A stretch of DNA of 64,000 bases from CAVPTL01 sp963794415 (GCA_963794415.1 CAWCDI010000001.1:1612001-1676000); one strand, 5' to 3'; shown: positions 46,819 through 55,749, counted from the stretch's first letter. Notes: generated from the letters alone by a model not told the origin. A program made the numbers and translations.

Positions 46819-46980
46819 ATGATCCGCCGCCTGTACACCGATCTGAAGCGCGAAACCGGTCAGACGATGGCCGAGTACGCGGTCGTTCTGGCCGTCATCA
46901 CGATCGCCGTCGTCGTCACCCTCGGATCGCTCAGCGGAGCGATCAGCGGCAAGCTCGGCAGCGTCGTCGCCAAGCTCTAG
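46819..46980 (+). CDS. Flp-type (type IVb) pilin
   Basis: A 53-residue protein too small for most gene callers. A short basic leader MIRRLYTDLKRETG ends in the glycine cleavage site. It is followed by QTMAEYAVVLAVITIAVVV, with the conserved Glu-Tyr at positions 5 and 6 of the mature protein and a hydrophobic helix, which is the Flp pilin signature. GGAG lies about six bases upstream of the ATG. After cleavage by a TadV-type prepilin peptidase it would polymerise into Tad pili. The assembly genes (tadA, B, C, rcpA) are not in the window. The CpaE-like and TadG-like genes are. Confidence 0.85.
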   Translation: MIRRLYTDLKRETGQTMAEYAVVLAVITIAVVVTLGSLSGAISGKLGSVVAKL

Positions 46981-46994
46981 CTGCGCGGCATCTT

Positions 46995-47345
46995 CTAGCG
47001 TGCGATCTCGAGCGCGGTGCGGCCGTTGCTGCCGTTGTTCGGCCGGCTGAGCGCGCCGAGGAGGTCGCCCACCTTCGCCCGATCACGCAGCGCAGCGTGG
47101 CGGAGCTCGGTGTCGATGCGCACGTCGTAGCGGTTTCGCCGCCCGATCCGCTCGCGGGTGATGTAGCCGGCCTCTTCGAGGTCGCGCACGATCATCTGCA
47201 CCGCCCGGCGGCTGATTCCCGCCATCTCCGCGATCCGCGCCGTGGTCGCATCACGCTGCTCCGAGATCAGGAGCAGCACGACCGCGTGGTTCGTGAAGAA
47301 CGTCCACCGGTGGCTCCGTGCGATTCTGCCAAGGTCATCAGTCAT
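46995..47345 (-). CDS. Winged-helix transcriptional regulator (MarR-like)
   Basis: A 116-residue DNA-binding protein. SHRWTFFTNHAVVLLLISEQ precedes a helix-turn-helix (TTARIAEMAGISRRAVQMIVRDLEEAG) and a wing (ITRERIGRRNRYDVRI). Such proteins are small repressors in actinobacteria. It is divergent from a cupin gene. A perfect palindrome lies 12 bases before its start and is probably its operator, which would make the pair autoregulated. No effector is visible. Confidence 0.82.
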   Translation of the reverse strand: MTDDLGRIARSHRWTFFTNHAVVLLLISEQRDATTARIAEMAGISRRAVQMIVRDLEEAGYITRERIGRRNRYDVRIDTELRHAALRDRAKVGDLLGALSRPNNGSNGRTALEIAR

Positions 47346-47350
47346 CGAGC

Positions 47351-47371
47351 GATACCGTACCCCGGGGTATC
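47351..47371. promoter_or_regulatory. Palindromic operator between regulator and cupin genes
   Basis: The perfect 12-base palindrome TACCCCGGGGTA (47358-47369) sits inside a wider GATAC...GTATC inverted repeat (47351-47355 with 47367-47371). It lies 12 bases upstream of the regulator's ATG and about 40 bases upstream of the cupin ATG, in a 64-base divergent gap. Confidence 0.55.
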
Positions 47372-47409
47372 AAGAAGTATTCGGAAATCGACCATACCGG
47401 GAGAACGCG

Positions 47410-47796
47410 ATGAGCTCATACGCCGTGAAGAACCTCATGGACGCCGACGACTCGGCCGCCGGGCGGGGCGCCGACATGGAGATGCGGTTCACCCGCAAGC
47501 ACCTCGATTCCCAGGAGCTGGGAGTCACCTACGTCCGCTACGGCCCCGGTTTCAAGAACAGCGCGGGCCACAGCCACAAGGTGCAGGAGGAGGCCTACGT
47601 CGTGGTGTCGGGCTCGGGGCAGGTGCGGGTGGGCGATGACGTCGTGGACATCGCGCAGTGGGACGTGGTCCGCGTCGCCCCCGAGACCGTGCGCGCGTTC
47701 GCGGCCGGCCCGGACGGGCTCGAGCTGATCGCCGTCGGCGGCCACAAGCCGGCCGAGGGCGACGGCGTGCTCCACGAGGACTGGTGGACCGACTGA
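47410..47796 (+). CDS. Cupin-domain protein
   Basis: A 128-residue single-cupin protein, intact. The metal-binding motif 1 is GHSHKVQEEAYVVVSGSG, with two His and a Glu. Motif 2 (VVRVAPETVRAFAAGPDG) lacks the usual histidine. It starts MSSYAVKNLMDAD after GGGAG. The substrate is unknown. The divergent regulator and shared palindrome suggest inducible expression. The response-regulator gene begins two bases after its stop. Confidence 0.85.
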   Translation: MSSYAVKNLMDADDSAAGRGADMEMRFTRKHLDSQELGVTYVRYGPGFKNSAGHSHKVQEEAYVVVSGSGQVRVGDDVVDIAQWDVVRVAPETVRAFAAGPDGLELIAVGGHKPAEGDGVLHEDWWTD

Positions 47797-47798
47797 CC

Positions 47799-48459
47799 AT
47801 GCGCCCGCGCGTCCTCGTCGCCGACGACGATCCTGCCATCGTGCGGATGCTCGTGCGGACGCTGGACGCCGCGGGGTACGAGGTGAGCGAGGCTCGCGAC
47901 GGTGCCGGCGCCCTGGTTCGCGCGGAGGCGTCGGCACCCGATGCGATCGTGCTCGACGTGGTCATGCCCGGCATGGACGGCCTGGCGGTGGCGCGGCGGC
48001 TACGGGAGAAGGGCGATCGCGTGCCGATCCTCTTCCTCACCGCGCGCGACGCCGTGGCCGACCGCGTGAGCGGCCTCGATGCGGGTGGTGACGACTACCT
48101 CGCGAAGCCGTTTGCCCCCGACGAGCTGGAGGCGCGGCTACGCGCCCTCCTGCGCCGCACGGTCACCGGCGAGCGCGTCTCCTACGGCGACATCACGGTG
48201 GATCCGGCCGCCCTCCGCGCCAGCCGCGGCGGCCGCGACCTGCAGCTCACCGGCCGCGAGTCGGCACTCCTCGCGCTGCTCGTGCGCCACGCCGGCCGGG
48301 TGGTGAGCCGCGAGCGGGCGCTGGCCGAGGTCTGGGGCGACGGCCGCATGCCCACGGCCAACACGCGTTGACCGCTACATCGCCTACCTGCGGCGCAAGC
48401 TGGGCGACCCCGTGGTGATCCGCACGGTTCGCGGCGTGGGATTCCAGCTGCGGCAATGA
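47799..48459 (+). CDS. OmpR/PhoB-family response regulator (MprA/PrrA-like)
   Basis: About 219 residues. Receiver: LVADDDPAIVRMLVRTL, phosphorylated Asp in AIVLDVVMPGMDGLAVARR, Lys in DYLAKPFAPDELEARL. Winged helix: LTGRESALLALLVRHAGRVV, VSRERALAEVWG, then VDRYIAYLRRKLGDP and VRGVGFQLRQ. A single-base insertion near 48366 breaks the frame just before VDRYIAYLRRKL. The stop overlaps the kinase ATG (ATGA). Confidence 0.92.
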
Positions 48460-49814
48460 GACGCTGGAAGCTCCGCACCCGGGTGGCGGTGGCCGCGGCG
48501 CTCGCGATGCTCATCGGCGTCGTCGGGCTCGAGATCGGCGTGCAGGTGATCCTGGGGCACGTGCTGAACCAGCAGCTCGACCATACGCTGCGCCAGCGCG
48601 CTGCCGACGTCGATGAGCTGGCCGAGACCCACCCCGGCGCGCTTGCCAGCGGGAGCCTCGAGGGCGACCCGGCGGCGATCGGCACCGACGTGCTGGTGGT
48701 GAGCCGCGGCGGCAGCCCGATCGCGAGCTCGCGGCCCAACTCGTCGCTCCTGCCCGCAGCGGGAGCGACCGTGAACGAGGTGCTTCGCAGCGGCAAGGCA
48801 CGGTTTGCCACGCTGCAGATCGACGGCCGCGACCTGCGCGTGTACTCCCAGCCGCTGGAGGGCGGATCCGGGCAGCAGGCGCCCGGGGCTGTGGTGGTGG
48901 CGGCCTCGACCGATGTGATCGAGGACGGCCTGGCCACCGCCCGCTGGCTCACGCTGGTGGCCGGGGTGATCGCGGCTGCGATCGCCGCCGCGGTGTGCCT
49001 GCTGGTCACCAACCGGGCGCTTCGGCCGCTCAGCACGCTGAACGACGAGGTGATGGAGGTGCAGCGCACCGCCGACCCGTCGCGCCGCATCGCGACCGCG
49101 CGGACCGGCGATGAGCTCGATCAGCTGGCCACCGCGCTCAACGCCATGCTCGAGGCCCTCCAGCGTGCGCGCGAGGTCGAGCGGCGGTTCCTGGCCGACG
49201 CCTCACACGAGATGCGAACGCCGCTCACCGCCCTTCGGGGAAACGCCGCATATCTCGCCCGCCACGGCGCCGACGCCGACGCGTTCCACGATCTGGAGAA
49301 CGACATGGCCCGCCTGGCCCAGCTGCTCGACCGGCTGCTGGCAGTCGCGCGCGAGGACGCCGCCGCGCCACCGTCGGAGACCGTCTCGGTCACGGACATG
49401 CTCGAGCGGTTCGCCGCCGATCCGCGGGTGCGGATGACGGCCGACCCTGAGCTGCTCGTGCTGGCCGACGCCGACGCGCTCGAGCGGGCGGTCGTGAACC
49501 TCATCGAGAACGCGAAGCTCTACGGGCCGCCCTCGGGGGCGATCGCGCTGACCGCCGTGCGCGACGGCGGCGAGGTGGCCATCACCGTCACCGACGAGGG
49601 AGACGGCATCCCGGAGGCCAGCGTGGACGAGGCCACCACACGGTTCTGGCGCGGAGCCAACAGCGTCGGGCTCGAAGGTGCCGGCCTCGGCCTGGGCCTC
49701 GTGCGGGCCACTGCCGAGCGCCACGGCGGCTCGCTCACCATCGCCGGCGCGGCGTTCACCATCCGCCTGCCGGCGCTCGCGCCGGTGGCTCTCGGTCCCG
49801 GTCAGCTACGGTAG
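48456..49814 (+). CDS. HAMP-domain sensor histidine kinase
   Basis: A 452-residue intact kinase. Two membrane helices (VAVAAALAMLIGVVGLEIG and WLTLVAGVIAAAIAAAVCLL) enclose an extracellular sensor of about 125 residues. The HAMP linker starts VTNRALRPLSTLNDEV. The H box is FLADASHEMRTPLTALRGNA. The ATPase part has VVNLIENAKLYGP, VTDEGDGIP and GAGLGLGLVRATAERH. It forms a two-component pair with the preceding gene by ATGA overlap. The signal is unknown. Confidence 0.92.
   Translation: MRRWKLRTRVAVAAALAMLIGVVGLEIGVQVILGHVLNQQLDHTLRQRAADVDELAETHPGALASGSLEGDPAAIGTDVLVVSRGGSPIASSRPNSSLLPAAGATVNEVLRSGKARFATLQIDGRDLRVYSQPLEGGSGQQAPGAVVVAASTDVIEDGLATARWLTLVAGVIAAAIAAAVCLLVTNRALRPLSTLNDEVMEVQRTADPSRRIATARTGDELDQLATALNAMLEALQRAREVERRFLADASHEMRTPLTALRGNAAYLARHGADADAFHDLENDMARLAQLLDRLLAVAREDAAAPPSETVSVTDMLERFAADPRVRMTADPELLVLADADALERAVVNLIENAKLYGPPSGAIALTAVRDGGEVAITVTDEGDGIPEASVDEATTRFWRGANSVGLEGAGLGLGLVRATAERHGGSLTIAGAAFTIRLPALAPVALGPGQLR
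49807..49812 (+). promoter_or_regulatory. -10 box of a probable leaderless promoter
   Basis: TACGGT ends 6 bases before the ATG at 49819. It overlaps the last codons and stop of the kinase gene. Confidence 0.42.
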
Positions 49815-49818
49815 AACC

Positions 49819-50025
49819 ATGGCGACGAACCCCAATCAGACCGTCCGTGTCACGTTCTCCGACGGCTACAAGCAGGAGTGGGTGGTTCCCGAGCACGACA
49901 CGGCCGAGAACACCCTCGAGCAGATCCGCCAGACGATCGCAAACGCCGTCTGGTTCCAGGTGCCCGGCACCGGCAAGTACTACTCCCCCTACGCCATCAT
50001 CTCGATCGAGGTCAGCGAGGGCTGA
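49819..50025 (+). CDS. Small protein of unknown function
   Basis: 68 residues, intact, not recognised. The protein is acidic and aromatic-rich (YKQEWVVPEHDTAENTLEQI, NAVWFQVPGTGKYYSPYAII) with alternating strands and one helix. It has no signal or membrane helix. Its codon composition matches its neighbours, and a -10 box lies six bases before its ATG, so it is likely a real gene. The following small gene starts three bases after its stop. Confidence 0.62.
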   Translation: MATNPNQTVRVTFSDGYKQEWVVPEHDTAENTLEQIRQTIANAVWFQVPGTGKYYSPYAIISIEVSEG

Positions 50026-50028
50026 GCG

Positions 50029-50391
50029 GTGGCGGCGATTCGCATCCAGGGCCCCGATCTGGTGGTGCGGCTCTCGCGCAAGGAGAAGCTGGGCGCGTTT
50101 CACGGTGACGTGCGCGTGCCCGTCGCGGCCGTGCGCAGCGTGCGCGTGGCCGACGACGCGTGGAGCGAGCTTCGCGGGATGCGCGCGCCGGGCACGGGCT
50201 GGCCGGGCCGCATCGCGCTGGGCACCCGCCGGGGCGGATCCGGCGGTAAGCAGTTCGCGGCGGTCTACGGCAAGCGGCGCGCAGTGGTGATCGATCTCGA
50301 GGGCGCCGCATACTCACGGCTCATCATCAGCCTGCGCGATCCCGACGGGGTCGCGGCCCAGATCCGCACCGTGATCCCCCACGCCGCGTGA
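50029..50391 (+). CDS. Small protein of unknown function, possibly PH-domain-like
   Basis: 120 residues, intact. Repeated beta-strand patterns are visible (LVVRLSRKEKLGAFHGDVRV, PVAAVRSVRVADDAWSELRG, PGRIALGTRRGG and RAVVIDLEGAAYSRLIISL), ending in a helix (DPDGVAAQIRTVI). This order of strands plus a final helix, with a Gly-rich loop, recalls bacterial PH domains, but no firm family assignment is made. GTG start. Co-transcribed with the preceding small gene. It converges with the LuxR-SBP regulator, whose stop is one base away. Confidence 0.66.
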   Translation: MAAIRIQGPDLVVRLSRKEKLGAFHGDVRVPVAAVRSVRVADDAWSELRGMRAPGTGWPGRIALGTRRGGSGGKQFAAVYGKRRAVVIDLEGAAYSRLIISLRDPDGVAAQIRTVIPHAA

Positions 50392-50392
50392 G

Positions 50393-52133
50393 TCAGGCGA
50401 CGAGGTGCGAGGGCCGCCACATCCAGGGCGGCGTGCGGAAGCTCGCCTCGGCGTAGAGCGCCGGCGCGAGCACCCGGCTCGCGCCGTCCTGCACCTGCAG
50501 CACGAGGTGCGCCTGCCCCAGCGACGGGTCGCTGGTGGTGTCGGGGTAGGAGAGCGCGCAGTGCGAGTCGCCGCCGAGGTAGTAGACGCCGTTCACCCCG
50601 CGGTAGGGCACGCGGCCGAGCTCGCTTGCGACCTCCGCGAACCGGCGTGGATTGCCCACGCGCGCCCACGCGCCCGCGAGCAGCTGGATCTCGTCGTAGG
50701 CGATGCCGGCGTGTGACCGCCCGGGCGGCCGGCCGAACGCCCGCTCGAACCGCGCGCTGAACTCGCGGCCGATGGTGTCGCCGTAGGAGCCCGTCACCGT
50801 TGACCAGAGCACGCCCTCGGCGGCGGCGCCGGCCTGATCGATGTAGGCGGGCACCGACGGCGCGTAGACGCCGTAGACCAGCGCATCGGTGGGATTGGCG
50901 ACGAACTCGCGCTGGAACCGCGCCGTGTCCTCCGGCAGCCAGTGGGCAAGCATGATGGCGGCGGGGTTGGTGGCGCGGATGCGCGCCAGCACGCGATCCC
51001 AGCTGAGGACGGGGCTCGGGATGACCTCGATGTCGTCGATCTGCCAGCCCGACCGCTCAGCGCGGGCGATGGTCTGCTCTGTCGCCATGTGGCCGGACTG
51101 CACCGGCGCCTCGATGAAGAGCAGGCGGCGGCTGGCGGGCCTCCACGCACCGGCTGCGGCCAGCGTGTCGAGCGAGCGGATGAAGCCCAGCCCGTACATG
51201 GCCTCGGTGGCGCAGACCTGGAAGATCGACCGGTACTCGCTCTGCTGCTCGCGCACCTGCTCGGCCACGAACTCCGACGTGAACGCGTTCAGGTACGGGC
51301 AGCCGTACGGGGACACGGCGTCCAGGGCGGCCTGCTCGGCGTAGAGCCAGCCGCTGGTGATCGCGTCCACCTCCTGGGCGATGAGCGACTCGATGGCGTG
51401 GGTGACGCTGTCGGGATCCGACGGATCGACGTCCACGACGATCTGCTCGACCTGGCGCCCGGCCACGCCGCCGCGCTCGTTGATCTCGGCGACCGCCAGC
51501 GCCGAGCCCAGGAGCATCTCGGCACCGTCGGCGGCCACGTAGCCGCTGCGGGGGTAGGCCGAGCCGACCAGGAACGGGCGGCGGGGCATCGGCCGGCGGT
51601 GGATGGGCCGCACGGCACGGCCGTTGACCAGCGCCTGGACGCGGCCAACCGCGAGGGACACGAGCGCGCGGCCGCCCGCCGGCAGCGGAAGGCGGATGAG
51701 CCCCTCCTCGATCGCGAGCGCCGCGGCGCCGGCGCGGCTGGACTGGCCGAGCTTCTCGAGGATCCGCTCGACGTGCTTGCCCACGGTGCGGCCGCCCGAG
51801 CCGAGGAGCGCGCCGATGTCGTTGTTGGAGAGCCCGCCGGTCATCAGCGTGACGACGTCGAGCTCGCGCGACGGTGAGGCCGTAGGGCAGCTCCGTCTCG
51901 GCGATCTCGACCTCAGCAGCCGGCTCGCCCTGCTCGGTCACGGCCTGGAGGCGCAGGTGGTAGAACGTTTCCCCGCTCTGCCAGAGCCCGGTGACGCGCG
52001 GCTCGCCGCTCTCCACGAATGCCAGCACGAAGCGCTCGAGATCGGGCAGCGACCTGAGCAGGCGCACGCCGCCGCCACCGTCGAGCTCGACCGGCTCACG
52101 CGAAGCGACCACCACTGCGGCACCGTAGATCAA
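50393..52133 (-). CDS. LuxR-type regulator fused to a periplasmic-binding-protein-like sensor domain
   Basis: About 580 residues with three parts. First, an N-terminal region of about 85 residues (MIYGAAVVVASREP, GLWQSGETFYHLRLQAV) of unknown fold. Second, a LuxR helix-turn-helix (ELDVVTLMTGGLSNNDIGAL, GGRTVGKHVERILEKLGQ). Third, a type I periplasmic-binding domain from about residue 190 (GSALAVAEINERGGVAGRQV). The third part closely resembles the LivK-type protein at 58131-59503, for example YRGVNGVYY versus YRGVCGAYS, and YPDTTSDPSLG versus YPDDTLDPSIG. There is no signal peptide, so sensing is cytosolic. One frame break lies near 51873. TTG start with GGGAGG nine bases upstream. Confidence 0.84.
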
Positions 52134-52207
52134 CGTATTGCGCCTCCCTGGAGAAGACGCTTATGTTAGTCCTCTTGTGAGCCAGGGATATCGAGAGGAG
52201 CTGGTCG

Positions 52208-52996
52208 ATGACTGAGTGGCCCGGTGGAGCGCGCGGAGCAGTGGCGTTCACGTTCGACTTCGACGCCGAGGAGGTCTGGATCGGCGACGACCCGGCCAAC
52301 GCCGACCGCCCGGGGGTGCTCTCGCAGGGCACCTACGGCGCGAAGGTCGCAGTGCCCCTGATCCTCGAGCTGCTGGAGCGCCACGGCCTCGAGCAGACGT
52401 TCTTCGTCCCCGGCCGCGTGGCCGAGCGCTATCCCGACCGCGTGCGCGAGATCCTCGCCGCCGGGCACGAGATCGGCGCCCACGGCTACACCCACACCTC
52501 CCCGGCGAACCTCTCGCCCGAGGACGAGGAGGCCGAGCTGGTGCGCGCCCTCGAGATCCTGCGCGGGCTCGGCGCCGATCCCGTCGGCTACCGGTCGCCC
52601 TCGTGGGAGTTCTCGCCGGCCACCATCGGCCTGCTGCAGAAGCACGGCTTCGCCTACTCGTCGAACTACATGGACGACCTGCGGCCCTACCTCCACCCCG
52701 GCTCGTCACTGGTCGAGCTGCCCATCCAGTGGCTCCTGGACGATGCGCCGTACTTCTGGTTCTCGGGCGCCGAGTGGCTGCGCAAGATCTCGACGCCCGC
52801 GGAGGTGCGCGACATCTGGACGGCCGAGCTCGACGGGATCGTGAAGCTCGGCGGCTGCTGCATCATCACGATGCACCCGCAGATCATCGGGCGGCCCCAC
52901 CGGCTCGCGATGCTGGACCAGTTCATCGCCGACGTGCGCGCCCGCGACGACGTGTGGATCGCAAGCTGCGCCGAGATCGCGGCGAAGGCCCGCTGA
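52208..52996 (+). CDS. Polysaccharide-deacetylase-fold hydrolase (PuuE/cyclic imide hydrolase/HpPgdA group)
   Basis: A 262-residue intact NodB-fold protein without a signal peptide. FTFDFDAEEVWIG holds the first metal and catalytic aspartates. GHEIGAHGYTHTSPANL carries the metal histidines. YRSPSWEFSPATIGLLQKHG, LVELPIQWLLDDAPYFWFSG and CIITMHPQIIGRPHRL follow. This wording belongs to the cytoplasmic group that includes PuuE allantoinase, cyclic imide hydrolase and Helicobacter PgdA, and not to secreted chitin deacetylases. With the neighbours, action on a cyclic amide or imide is inferred. AGGAG lies seven bases upstream. First gene of a three-gene operon. Confidence 0.85.
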   Translation: MTEWPGGARGAVAFTFDFDAEEVWIGDDPANADRPGVLSQGTYGAKVAVPLILELLERHGLEQTFFVPGRVAERYPDRVREILAAGHEIGAHGYTHTSPANLSPEDEEAELVRALEILRGLGADPVGYRSPSWEFSPATIGLLQKHGFAYSSNYMDDLRPYLHPGSSLVELPIQWLLDDAPYFWFSGAEWLRKISTPAEVRDIWTAELDGIVKLGGCCIITMHPQIIGRPHRLAMLDQFIADVRARDDVWIASCAEIAAKAR

Positions 52997-53719
52997 GTGG
53001 CGGCCGGGGCAGAGCTCGCCGGGCGGCGCGCCATCGTCACCGGCGGCGCGTCGGGCATCGGCCGGGCGACCGCGGCGCTCCTCGCCGAGCGCGGGGCGCG
53101 GGTCGTGACGATCGATCGCGAAGGCGGGGACGTTGCCGCCGATGTTCGCGACCAGACGTCCGTGCAGGCGGCCGTGAACGCCTGCACGGACACTCTGGAA
53201 GGCCCGCCCGACCTGCTCGTGGCGAGCGCCGGGATCTACCGCATCGAGCCGTTCCTCTCGCTCGAGGCCGACGCCTGGAACGAGACCCTCGACACCAACC
53301 TGCGCGGCGTCTACCTCACCGGCCGGGCGGTCGCGCGGGTCATGGCCTCATCGGGAAACGGCGGCGCCATCGTGAACCTGGCATCGACGGCGGCGCTCGT
53401 GGGCGACCGTACCGAGCCCGCGGCCCACTACAACGCGAGCAAGGCGGGCGTGGTCGCCCTCACCAGGCAGATGGCGATCGAGCTCGCGGTACACGGGATC
53501 CGCGTCAACTGCGTGTGCCCCGGGCTGATCGACACGCCGATGCTGCGCGTGATGGACGATCCCGAGGCCGGCGGGCAGTTCGTGCGCGAGGAGGTGCCGC
53601 TGGCGCGGCTCGGCACCGCCGCCGACGTCGCGCGGGTCATCGCGTTCCTGCTCTCTCCCGACGCCGGCTACGTGACCGGCGCCGCTCTGCCCATCGACGG
53701 AGGATTGACGCTGCAATGA
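52997..53719 (+). CDS. Short-chain dehydrogenase/reductase
   Basis: A 240-residue classical SDR, intact. Cofactor motif VTGGASGIGRATAALLAERG, with an Asp after the second strand (VVTIDREGGDV) favouring NAD. Further motifs: ASAGIY, the Ser-Tyr-Lys triad in LASTAALVGDRTEPAAHYNASKAG, and CPGLIDTPML. Substrate unknown. It starts at GTG directly after the deacetylase-fold gene's stop and its own stop overlaps the next ATG (ATGA), so the three genes are co-translated. A role in oxidising or reducing the product of the ring-opening step is inferred. Confidence 0.9.
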   Translation: MAAGAELAGRRAIVTGGASGIGRATAALLAERGARVVTIDREGGDVAADVRDQTSVQAAVNACTDTLEGPPDLLVASAGIYRIEPFLSLEADAWNETLDTNLRGVYLTGRAVARVMASSGNGGAIVNLASTAALVGDRTEPAAHYNASKAGVVALTRQMAIELAVHGIRVNCVCPGLIDTPMLRVMDDPEAGGQFVREEVPLARLGTAADVARVIAFLLSPDAGYVTGAALPIDGGLTLQ

Positions 53720-54738
53720 AGCTTGGATACGGCCTGATCAACGCCCAGCGGCTGCCGGACGACCCGCGCAGCGACACCGACCTCTATCGGGAGGCGGTCG
53801 AGCTGGCCGAGCGGGCCGAGGAGCTTGGATTCGACTCGGTCTGGCTCAGCGAGCACCACTTCGTCGATGACGGCTACATGCCGTCGGTGATGCCCGTGGC
53901 GGCTGCGATCGCGGCGCGGACGAGCCGGGTTCAGATCGGCACGGCGCTCCTGCTCGCGCCGCTCTATGACCCCGTGCGGCTCGCCGAGGACGCCGCCACC
54001 GTCGATCTGCTGAGCGCCGGGCGGTTCGTGCTCGGCCTCGGCCTCGGCTGGCGCGAGGAGGAGTTCGACGGCCTCCACATCTCCACCCGCCACCGCCGCC
54101 GGCGGCTGATCGACTCGATCGCGGTGCTGCGCCAGTCGTGGGGCGACGGCGTGGTCACCGGCACCGCCACGGCGCAGTACCCGGGCATGTCGGTCACCCC
54201 CAAGCCGCATCGGCCGGGCGGGCCGCCCATCTGGATCGGCGGCTTCGCCGAGGCCGCGGTGCGGCGCGCGGGAGAGCTGGCCGACGGCTTCATGGCGACC
54301 GAGGTGACGCCCGAGGCGTTCGCGGAGATGGCCGGCTGGGTGCGAGAAGCCCTGGCCGAGGCCGGGCGCGACGCGTCGGAGTTCGAGTGGAGCGTGCACC
54401 TGCCGACGTTCCCGTGGCACGGCGACGACGCGTGGGAGCGCGTGCGCGACAGCCAGTGGTACGTGACGTGGAAGTACGAGGACATGGAGGAGGCACGCGG
54501 GCGCACCGGCCCGGCGGCGGCTCCCCCGCCGTTTCCGCAGGATCGCGACGAGGAGCTGCGCGCCGGCATGGTGATGGGCTCGCCCGAGCAGGTTGCGGCC
54601 CGGATCCGCGCGCTCCAGGACGCGATCGGCGCCCCGCTGCACTACATCGCGCGGCTCTACTGGCCCGGCATGGATCCCGCGGTGCGCGACGAGGCGACGC
54701 GGATCTTCGCCGAGGAAGTGCGCCCGCTCCTGGCGTGA
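53716..54738 (+). CDS. LLM-class flavin-dependent oxidoreductase
   Basis: A 340-residue luciferase-like monooxygenase fold, intact. Opens MKLGYGLINAQRLPDD. Family motifs: LGFDSVWLSEHHFVDDGY, VQIGTALLLAPLYDPVRLAE, LGLGLGWREEEFDGL and PPIWIGGFAEAAVRRAGELA. Such enzymes use reduced FMN or F420. RutA-like members open pyrimidine rings and others attack amide or sulfonate carbon. Direct evidence for the cofactor is lacking. Last gene of its operon, convergent with livM. Confidence 0.88.
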   Translation: MKLGYGLINAQRLPDDPRSDTDLYREAVELAERAEELGFDSVWLSEHHFVDDGYMPSVMPVAAAIAARTSRVQIGTALLLAPLYDPVRLAEDAATVDLLSAGRFVLGLGLGWREEEFDGLHISTRHRRRRLIDSIAVLRQSWGDGVVTGTATAQYPGMSVTPKPHRPGGPPIWIGGFAEAAVRRAGELADGFMATEVTPEAFAEMAGWVREALAEAGRDASEFEWSVHLPTFPWHGDDAWERVRDSQWYVTWKYEDMEEARGRTGPAAAPPPFPQDRDEELRAGMVMGSPEQVAARIRALQDAIGAPLHYIARLYWPGMDPAVRDEATRIFAEEVRPLLA

Positions 54739-54740
54739 GG

Positions 54741-55749
54741 CTACTCGGCCGCGGCCTCTGCCGGCGCCTCGTCCTCGGAGACCCAGGTGCTCACGCGCCG
54801 GGAGATGCGTGAGATGAGGCCCACGATGCCGCCCGGGACGAAGATCACGATGATCAGAAGCGCGACGCCCAGCACCGTCAGCTGCCAGCCGGGATAGTCG
54901 ATCAGGATCGTCTGGATCACCGTCACGATGGCCGTGCCGATGATCGGGCCCGTCACCGTGCCCATGCCGCCGATCACCAGCATCGTCACGTCGATCGACA
55001 TCGGCGTGAGCCCCATCTGGGACGTCGTGAACGACTGCTCGAAGCAGAGGTAGAGGGCCCCGGCGACGCCCGCCAGGAACCCGGAGAGGCCGAAGGCGGC
55101 CACGCGTACCATCCGCGGGTTCACGCCGCGCGCTGCCGCGTAGCCCGGCGAGTCGCGCACCGACCGCAGCGCGAGGCCCAGATGCGACTGGCGAAGCCAC
55201 GCAACAGCCAGGCACGACACCACGATCACCGCCGCGCACACCCAGTAGTACGAGCGCAGGAAGGTCGTCTGATCGGCCGAGGAGAAGAGCCCCGGCACCG
55301 TCGGGAAGCCGTACGAGCCGCCCGTGAGCCCGCGCGGATCGTTCAGCGCGACGTACTGCACCACCTCGGCGAAGGCGAACGTCAGAAGCGACGTGTAGAT
55401 GCCGAACAGCCGTAGCGTCGGGAACGCCAGCAGCACCGAGACGAACGCCGAGAAGAGGCCGCCCGCGATGATCGCAAGCCAGCGCCGGCAGCCACGTCTG
55501 GTGCAGCATCAGCCAGCCGGAGCTGTAGGCGCCCAGCGCGTAGATCGCGAGCTGGCCGAAGTTCCACACGCCGGCCATGCCCAGGATGAAGTTCCACGAG
55601 ATGTTCAGGATCAGCACGATCTCGGCGGTGACGATGATCGTCATGTAGTACGGATCGGTGTAGACCAGCGGGAAGAGCGCCGCCAGCACGATCAGCACGC
55701 CGATGGCCATCCACCGGCCCGGCGAGAGCGCAGAGAATGTACCGGTCAC
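54741..55749 (-). CDS. livM: Branched-chain amino acid-type ABC transporter permease (LivM)
   Basis: Inner-membrane permease of about 335 residues with eight or more helices. N-terminal LIVLAALFPLVYTDPYY, ILNISWNFILGMAGVWNFGQ and LAIYALGAYSSGWLM are typical LivM sequence. The cytoplasmic coupling region is GLALRSVRDSPGYAAARGVN followed by VAAFGLSGFLAGVAGALYL. The C-terminal tail is acidic. One frame break lies near 55486. The GTG start overlaps the livH stop. Last gene of the hyuAB-liv operon. Confidence 0.9.

Noticed and set aside
52216..54738. A very long plus-strand open frame covering the deacetylase-fold and SDR genes
   Set aside because: Its first two thirds are Arg/Pro-rich shadow translation of the true genes in other frames. 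Only the part from 53716 (the LLM gene) is real.
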